Positions 59,799 to 64,000 of a stretch of DNA of 64,000 nt are shown here, one piece after another. Every line of letters starts with the position of its first letter. Positions within the stretch are counted from its first letter, which is position 1. The position numbers and the translations under genes were made by a program. Below the pieces are notes generated by a model. That model had not been told where the DNA came from and did no database searches. It worked only from the letters and a program-made list of their open reading frames with translations. Source of the DNA: Streptomyces sp. NBRC 109706 (GTDB lineage Bacteria; Actinomycetota; Actinomycetes; Streptomycetales; Streptomycetaceae); the NCBI RefSeq assembly GCF_000974485.1, contig NZ_BBOM01000005.1:1038289-1102288 (forward strand), given 5' to 3'.

Positions 59799-59887
59799 CG
59801 CAGCACCGTACAGGCCGCCGCGCTGAAGAGAAGGGCGCCGATGATGGTGCCGCAGCCGAGGTAGAGAAGCAGGCGTGCGAGGAGCAT
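59795..59887 (-). CDS. Possible 30-residue membrane peptide
   Basis: ATG 59887 to TAA 59795, overlapping the XRE regulator's stop. The product is one hydrophobic helix (LLLYLGCGTIIGALLFSAAA). It might be real, as Streptomyces has many such peptides, but no ribosome site is obvious. Confidence 0.3.
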   Translation of the reverse strand: MLLARLLLYLGCGTIIGALLFSAAACTVLR

Positions 59888-60464
59888 GGGCTGTCAACTG
59901 TCCGCTGGAGATGAGCTGTTGGGCACGAACACAACCCCTCCCGCCGGAGCCCGGTGACGCCGGCGAATGTGGCGATGATGTGCGGATGACGCGGTCCTCG
60001 TGAGACCCCAGCGACCATACCGACGCCACCCCCTCCCCCGCAGCCTTTCCCCACCCACCCGCCCCGGGCCCGGTCGGCCCGGGGTGGGTGGGTGGGTGAG
60101 CCGGCGGGAGGCTTGGTGGGGTGGGGGCCTCCCGCCGGGTTGGGCTTACGCTGGTGGTGGGCTAGCAGGAGACGGTGAGTTGGCGGCGTTTGGAGACGTA
60201 GTGGTCGTCGCCGGCGACCGCCGGCAGCCGGGGGGTGCTGACGCGCCGGTCGGTCAGGGGATGGGCCGGACGTATCCGGAGGGTCGCGCGGAGTCGTGCT
60301 CGTGCCGAACTGATCCCTGAACAAGAACAAGCTGCCAAGGCGAAGGCTCCTTTCTGCCTGCCCTCATTGGTACTACGTGGCACTGACAATCCAGCCGGAC
60401 GGAAGTGAGAGGCGGCGTCGCGCACTTGAGGCGCATACTTGGGCGAATCGATCTTGGAGGGGCG
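59888..60464. other. Intergenic region between XRE and DinB-like genes
   Basis: No convincing gene. It contains a ggtgggtgggtgggt tract near 60080-60110 and a minus-strand frame ending at 60162 (tail KRRQLTVSC) without start support. A ggagggg site at 60455 belongs to the next gene. Confidence 0.5.
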
Positions 60465-61103
60465 ATGAGTCTGAGCAACGCGTATCTGGACGCCGCCGAG
60501 GTGGCGGCCGAACTGCTGGCGGCGCCCGAGGTGGCCGCCGGCTGGGCGGCGCCCAGCGCGCTGCCGGAGATGACCGTCCAGGCCCTGGCCGGGCATCTGG
60601 CCCACCAGGTGTTCAGCGTGGCCCGCGTCATGGGGACGACGGCACCGGCCGGAAGCCGACCGGTCCCCGTGCTGGAGCACTACGCCCGCGCCGCCTGGAT
60701 CGACGCGCCCGTCGACAGCGAGGTGAACGTCGGCATCAGGGACAACGGCGCGAACGTCGCCGCCGAAGGACCGGCCGAGCTGGTCGCGCGGCTGCGCGCG
60801 GCGCTCGACGAGCAGCGCGCGGCGCTCCCCTCGCTGGACGGCGAGGCGCCCGTCGAGCTGCCCTGGACGGGCTGGGCGCTGCGGCTCGACGACTTCCTGC
60901 TGACCCGGATGATGGAACTGGCCGTGCACGGCGACGATTTGGCGGTCAGCGTGGACGTCCCGACGCCGAACCTGCCGCCCGCCGCGTTCGATCCGGTGGC
61001 CGCCCTGCTGGCCGGCCTGGCCGCCCGCCGGCACGGCCAACCCGCGCTGCTGCGCGCCCTCACCCGCGCGGAACGGGCGCCGTCGGCGATCAACGCGTTC
61101 TGA
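60465..61103 (+). CDS. DinB/MDMPI-like mycothiol-dependent metalloenzyme
   Basis: A 212-residue protein of the maleylpyruvate-isomerase/DinB-2 type, with MTVQALAGHLAHQVFSV (metal His) and MMELAVHGDDLAVSVDVP near the second His. Family members bind zinc and use mycothiol. ATG 60465 follows ggagggg. It converges on the reductase gene. Confidence 0.85.
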   Translation: MSLSNAYLDAAEVAAELLAAPEVAAGWAAPSALPEMTVQALAGHLAHQVFSVARVMGTTAPAGSRPVPVLEHYARAAWIDAPVDSEVNVGIRDNGANVAAEGPAELVARLRAALDEQRAALPSLDGEAPVELPWTGWALRLDDFLLTRMMELAVHGDDLAVSVDVPTPNLPPAAFDPVAALLAGLAARRHGQPALLRALTRAERAPSAINAF

Positions 61104-61117
61104 CGAGCGGCGCTACG

Positions 61118-62161
61118 TTACCGGGCCTGATCGGCCTGATCGGTGGCGGCGACGATCATCTTGCCGACGTTCTCGCCGCGCAGCATGCCGAGGAAGGCGT
61201 TGACGATCTGGTCGAAGCCGGTGACCACGGTGGCGTCCAGGCCCAGCCGGCCCGACTGGATATGGGGCACGGCGAAGTCGTACAGCTCCTGCTGGACATG
61301 CTGGTAGTCGCGGACCAGGAAGCCCTCCAACCGGATCGACCTGCCGACCAGGTCGAAGAGGTTGCGCGGCGCGGGCGGCGGCTCGGGCGAGTTGTACTGG
61401 CCGATCGCGCCGACCCAGGCGATCCGGGCGTGGTCGCGGGACACGTCGATGGCCGCCTCCAGATGCTCACCGCCGACATTGTCCACGGTGCGGTCGACGC
61501 CGTCCGGCGCGGCGGCGCGCAGCGCGTCGACGATCGGGCCTTCGTGGTAGTCGAACGCGATGTCATAGCCGACGTGTTCGGTGAGATGGGCGACCTTGGC
61601 CGCCGAGCCGGCGCTGCCGATCAGCCGCCCCGCGCCCAGCAGCCGGCCGAGCCTGGCGGTCGCCGTGCCGACGCCGCCGGCCGCAGCCGTGACGAACACG
61701 TCCTGGCCGTGCTGGAGTTGGGCGATCCTGGTCAGGGCGACATAGGCGGACAGGCCGGTGCCGCCGAGGATGCCGAGATGGGCGGAGAGCGGCACCCCGG
61801 CATAGCTCGGCAGCAGCCGCACCTCGTCCGGGCGCACCACGGCATGGGTGCGCCAGCCGTGCCGGTGCAGCAGCAGGGCGCCTTCGGGCAGCTCGGGGGC
61901 GCGCGATTCGATCACGCGCCCGATGGTGCGCCCCTCCAGGGGCGCGTTGAGCGCGAAGGCGCCGTCCATCATCTCCCGGTGGTACGGGTCGACGGACCAG
62001 TACACGTTCTCCACCAGCGCCGTTCCCTGCTCCGGCGTGGGCAGCCGGCCCTCGACAAAGCGGAAGTGGTCGGCGGTGGGGAACCCGTCGGGGCGCGCCA
62101 CCTGGTGGACGGCGACGGCAGTGGTGGGCGTGGCGGGCGTGGTGCTGGGGGGCTGGTTCAT
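61118..62161 (-). CDS. MDR-family NADP-dependent oxidoreductase (zinc-free)
   Basis: A 347-residue medium-chain dehydrogenase/reductase of the curcumin/leukotriene-B4 reductase type: LVENVYWSVDPYHREMMDG, AAAGGVGTATARLGRLLGAGRLIG, VDRTVDNVGGEHLEAAID. No zinc ligands. It reduces alpha,beta-unsaturated ketones. It is divergent from a LysR regulator with inverted repeats between. Confidence 0.92.
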   Translation of the reverse strand: MNQPPSTTPATPTTAVAVHQVARPDGFPTADHFRFVEGRLPTPEQGTALVENVYWSVDPYHREMMDGAFALNAPLEGRTIGRVIESRAPELPEGALLLHRHGWRTHAVVRPDEVRLLPSYAGVPLSAHLGILGGTGLSAYVALTRIAQLQHGQDVFVTAAAGGVGTATARLGRLLGAGRLIGSAGSAAKVAHLTEHVGYDIAFDYHEGPIVDALRAAAPDGVDRTVDNVGGEHLEAAIDVSRDHARIAWVGAIGQYNSPEPPPAPRNLFDLVGRSIRLEGFLVRDYQHVQQELYDFAVPHIQSGRLGLDATVVTGFDQIVNAFLGMLRGENVGKMIVAATDQADQAR

Positions 62162-62209
62162 GGTCGGGACGGTAGGCGGGGAACAGGTCGGGTCATCAGA
62201 CCGTTGGGC

Positions 62210-62244
62210 TCATGGAACGGCGCGCGGCCATGAATCGCGCTCAT
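62210..62244. promoter_or_regulatory. LysR operator candidates
   Basis: tcatgg - 12 bp - ccatga (62210-62233, perfect arms) partly overlapped by atga - 7 bp - tcat (62230-62244, T-N11-A spacing). Located 35 bases before the LysR start. Confidence 0.6.
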
Positions 62245-62278
62245 AGCACGAGGTGAGAGGGCGAGGAGGGGCGCGGCC

Positions 62279-63193
62279 ATGGCGTTGACGACCGAGCGGG
62301 ATCTGAGCCCGGGCGAGCTGCGGGTGCTGGTCGCCGTGGAGCGGGAACGCGGATTCTCCGCCGCCGCCCGGGAGTTGGGCCTCACCCAGTCCGCCGTCTC
62401 GCATGCGATGCGCGGTATCGAACGAAAGCTCGGCGTGGTGCTCTTCGAGCGCGGGCGCGCGGGCGCACGCCCCACCCCGGCCGGGGAGCGCGCGGTGGGC
62501 CACGCGCGCCGGGTGCTGCAACTGCTCGATGTGCTGGCGCGGGAGGCGCGCGAGGCCGAGACGGGCGTCGTCGCCGGCCCGCTGCGGATCGCCGCGTTCC
62601 GCAGCGCCGCGCTGCATCTGCTGCCGCCCGCGCTGCGGCTGCTCACCACCCGGCACGACGGGATCCAGCCACGGGTGCGGGTGGTGCGCGATCTCGGTGC
62701 CGGCACCCCGGGGGAGGTCGCGGCCGGCCGCGCCGACCTCGCCATCGCCACCATCGGGGACCGTTCCCCCGTTCCCGACGGCATGGTCGGCGGCACCCTG
62801 TTGCGGGAGCCCTATGCGATGGTCTCCCCCGCCGGCCATCCCGCCCCGCGAGCATTGCCGCTGGTGGACTGGGCGGAGAACTGCTCCTCGTACACCAGGG
62901 AATGGTGGGACGCCCAGGACTGGCTCCCCGCCCCGACCGTCGAAACCGAGGACGAGGGCGGGGTGTTGACCCTGGTCGGAAACGGCGACGGGATGGCCAT
63001 CATGCCGGTGTTCTCGCTGCGCGAGCTGGGCGAACCGGGCGGGCGGGCGGCCAACATCGAGGTCACCGACCTCGGCCCGAACCGCCCCAGCCGGGCCATC
63101 GGCTATGTGACGACCCCCGAACTCGCCGCGTCCCAGGCCGTCCGCGCCCTGATCCGCGCGCTGCGCGACACGGCGGGGCGCCTTGTCGAGTGA
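62279..63193 (+). CDS. LysR-family regulator
   Basis: A 304-residue LysR protein. The HTH covers residues 10-65 (FSAAARELGLTQSAVSHAMRGIERKLGVVLFERG), then a periplasmic-binding effector domain (GPLRIAAFRSAALHLLP, VGGTLLREPYAMVSP). It should control the divergent reductase in response to an unsaturated or oxidised compound. Confidence 0.93.
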   Translation: MALTTERDLSPGELRVLVAVERERGFSAAARELGLTQSAVSHAMRGIERKLGVVLFERGRAGARPTPAGERAVGHARRVLQLLDVLAREAREAETGVVAGPLRIAAFRSAALHLLPPALRLLTTRHDGIQPRVRVVRDLGAGTPGEVAAGRADLAIATIGDRSPVPDGMVGGTLLREPYAMVSPAGHPAPRALPLVDWAENCSSYTREWWDAQDWLPAPTVETEDEGGVLTLVGNGDGMAIMPVFSLRELGEPGGRAANIEVTDLGPNRPSRAIGYVTTPELAASQAVRALIRALRDTAGRLVE

Positions 63194-63194
63194 T

Positions 63195-63232
63195 GGGCCC
63201 CTCCTGCCCGAGGGCGGGCAAGGAGGGAGCCC
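63195..63232. terminator. Terminator between LysR and small peptide gene
   Basis: gggcccctcctgcccg with near-complement cgggcaaggagggagccc, a long imperfect stem between convergent genes. Confidence 0.65.
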
Positions 63233-63459
63233 TATCGGGTGATGGCGTCGCAGAAGAAGGTGCGGTTGGAGATGCAGGTCGAGCCGCATCTGTCGGCGGC
63301 ATGCCGGACATCGTCCACGGCGAACACGACCCCCGTCGCGGCGGCCCGGCCGGCGGCGGGACCGGCGTCGCGCGGCGCGAACCCGTTGAACACGTTGAAC
63401 CCGTTGAACGGGCTGGTGTGCGGGGGCGTGGGCACGGTGGTGAACTGCGGGACTGGCAT
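63232..63459 (-). CDS. Small Cys/Thr-rich-tail peptide, possible RiPP precursor
   Basis: A 75-residue product from ATG 63459 with an excellent ribosome site (gggaggaag). The front half is Pro/Phe/Asn-rich with two NGFN-type repeats (FNGFNVFNGF). An Ala/Val-rich segment with FAVDDV follows. The C-terminal 18 residues, CGSTCISNRTFFCDAITR, hold three Cys and four Ser/Thr. This leader-core split looks like a lanthipeptide-type precursor (compare CGSTC in FxLD peptides). No lanthionine synthetase is in the window, so it remains a candidate. Confidence 0.6.
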   Translation of the reverse strand: MPVPQFTTVPTPPHTSPFNGFNVFNGFAPRDAGPAAGRAAATGVVFAVDDVRHAADRCGSTCISNRTFFCDAITR

Positions 63460-63634
63460 GGGGACTTCCTCCCAGTGGGCTGGTCGACGGCTGCTTCGAC
63501 GCTGATCGACCGGAAGTAGACCATGTGGCGCGCCGGCGCGGGCGCGCCTCCCCGGCCCATCCACCCGTAGGAGGGACGCTGCGCTCGTGGAAGCGAACGG
63601 CAAGCCCACCGCGCGCCCGCGGCTGACCCCCGTC

Positions 63635-64000
63635 TCAGCTGGCGGGACCGGCGGGCTTCCCGTTCCCCGGCGGCCCGTCGCCCGCCGGCGGCCCCTCGTT
63701 CCCGCCGTTGCCGCCGTTGTAGATGACGTTGCCCTGGACGTAGTTCTCGACCTGGTACACCGGGCCGGGGCCGGGGAGTTGGGCGGTGGCGGCGGCGATC
63801 TCCTGTACCAGCCAGTCGATGTAGTTGGGGTCCGGACTCCACACGAAGTATCTGCGGTTGGTCCAGGTGATCAACTGCAGGGAGAACATGTCGGGTTGGG
63901 GGCGCGCCTCGCTGAACCGCCACCAGCCGAACAGGACCAGCGGCACTCCGATCAGCAGCCCCGCCGGGCCCACTGCGCTCGCCCCCATCATGCCGGTCAT
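63635..64000 (-). CDS. DUF6232-like protein, N-terminal part beyond window
   Basis: At least 121 residues. A hydrophobic stretch (AVGPAGLLIGVPLVLFGWW), a beta/alpha part (FSLQLITWTNRRYFVWSPDPNYIDWLVQEIAAAT) and a tail VENYVQGNVIYNGGNGGNEG. This resembles DUF6232 proteins, with their final GDxVNxYGGxGNxG-like segment, but is not conclusive. The frame is open at the right edge. It lies upstream of the peptide gene in the same direction. Confidence 0.5.
   Translation of the reverse strand: MTGMMGASAVGPAGLLIGVPLVLFGWWRFSEARPQPDMFSLQLITWTNRRYFVWSPDPNYIDWLVQEIAAATAQLPGPGPVYQVENYVQGNVIYNGGNGGNEGPPAGDGPPGNGKPAGPAS

Noticed and set aside
60162..60380. Minus-strand 70-residue peptide ending in QLTVSC
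   Set aside because: Possible GTG start only, no ribosome site and no family match; left as unexplained intergenic sequence.

Overview
The window is high-GC actinobacterial DNA and almost certainly comes from a Streptomyces chromosome. The evidence is third-position GC bias, frequent GTG/TTG starts and near-leaderless transcripts, and genes typical of the genus: mycothiol synthase, GlnR, the nickel regulator Nur, the WhiG anti-sigma factor RsiG, DUF397/DUF5753 pairs and an ECF41 sigma factor. From memory, the order ppk ... mshD ... 5'-nucleotidase ... glnR ... sulfurtransferase ... nur ... rsiG resembles the SCO4145-SCO4180 stretch of the S. coelicolor core. I could not run any search, so family names rest on motifs read from the translations.

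Layout. At 1-24 kb lies a core-like segment. It holds ppk (cut by the left edge, with an IS481-like helix-turn-helix remnant fused in frame upstream), an rsrR/NmrA divergent pair with two tandem operators, and mshD. A secreted 5'-nucleotidase, a phosphodiesterase/phosphopantetheinyl transferase pair, soxR, a LacI regulator and glnR follow. Then come a MoaD-like/membrane pair, an LmeA-like protein, a cysteine-rich leader peptide ahead of sulfurtransferase and DUF1416, several very small proteins, a nitrobindin-like protein, nur, ygfZ, dtd, rsiG, an asparaginase and an Eis-type acetyltransferase. At 24-42 kb is a more mixed segment: a GntR/HAD/phosphotransferase set, an MMPL transporter, a CydB-like protein, a response regulator and histidine kinase separated by three genes, a glutamine-synthetase-like/amidohydrolase pair, a TmrB-like/GrpB fusion and further regulators. 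At 42.6-44.5 kb is an AbiL/Rlo-type anti-phage pair whose second gene is broken. At 44.5-64 kb are accessory genes: azoreductase/TetR, ECF41 sigma factor with a recognisable autoregulatory promoter, a DHA2 exporter, a radical SAM protein with a cysteine-rich tail, a DUF397/DUF5753/HATPase/degenerate-Nudix neighbourhood, a truncated WYL regulator, regulator-enzyme divergent pairs, and at the right edge a small Cys-rich peptide gene that could be a RiPP precursor.

Three long intergenic stretches (about 2.98-3.99, 16.96-17.56 and 29.87-30.72 kb) are GC-rich repeat fields that open spurious reading frames on both strands. The clearest is an array of 27 tandem units of mostly 37 bp. Several divergent gene pairs carry clean inverted repeats between them: rsrR/NmrA, soxR/phosphoesterase, TetR/azoR, XRE/hydrolase and LysR/reductase. 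These give concrete operator predictions. No rRNA, tRNA, CRISPR array or complete insertion sequence was seen.
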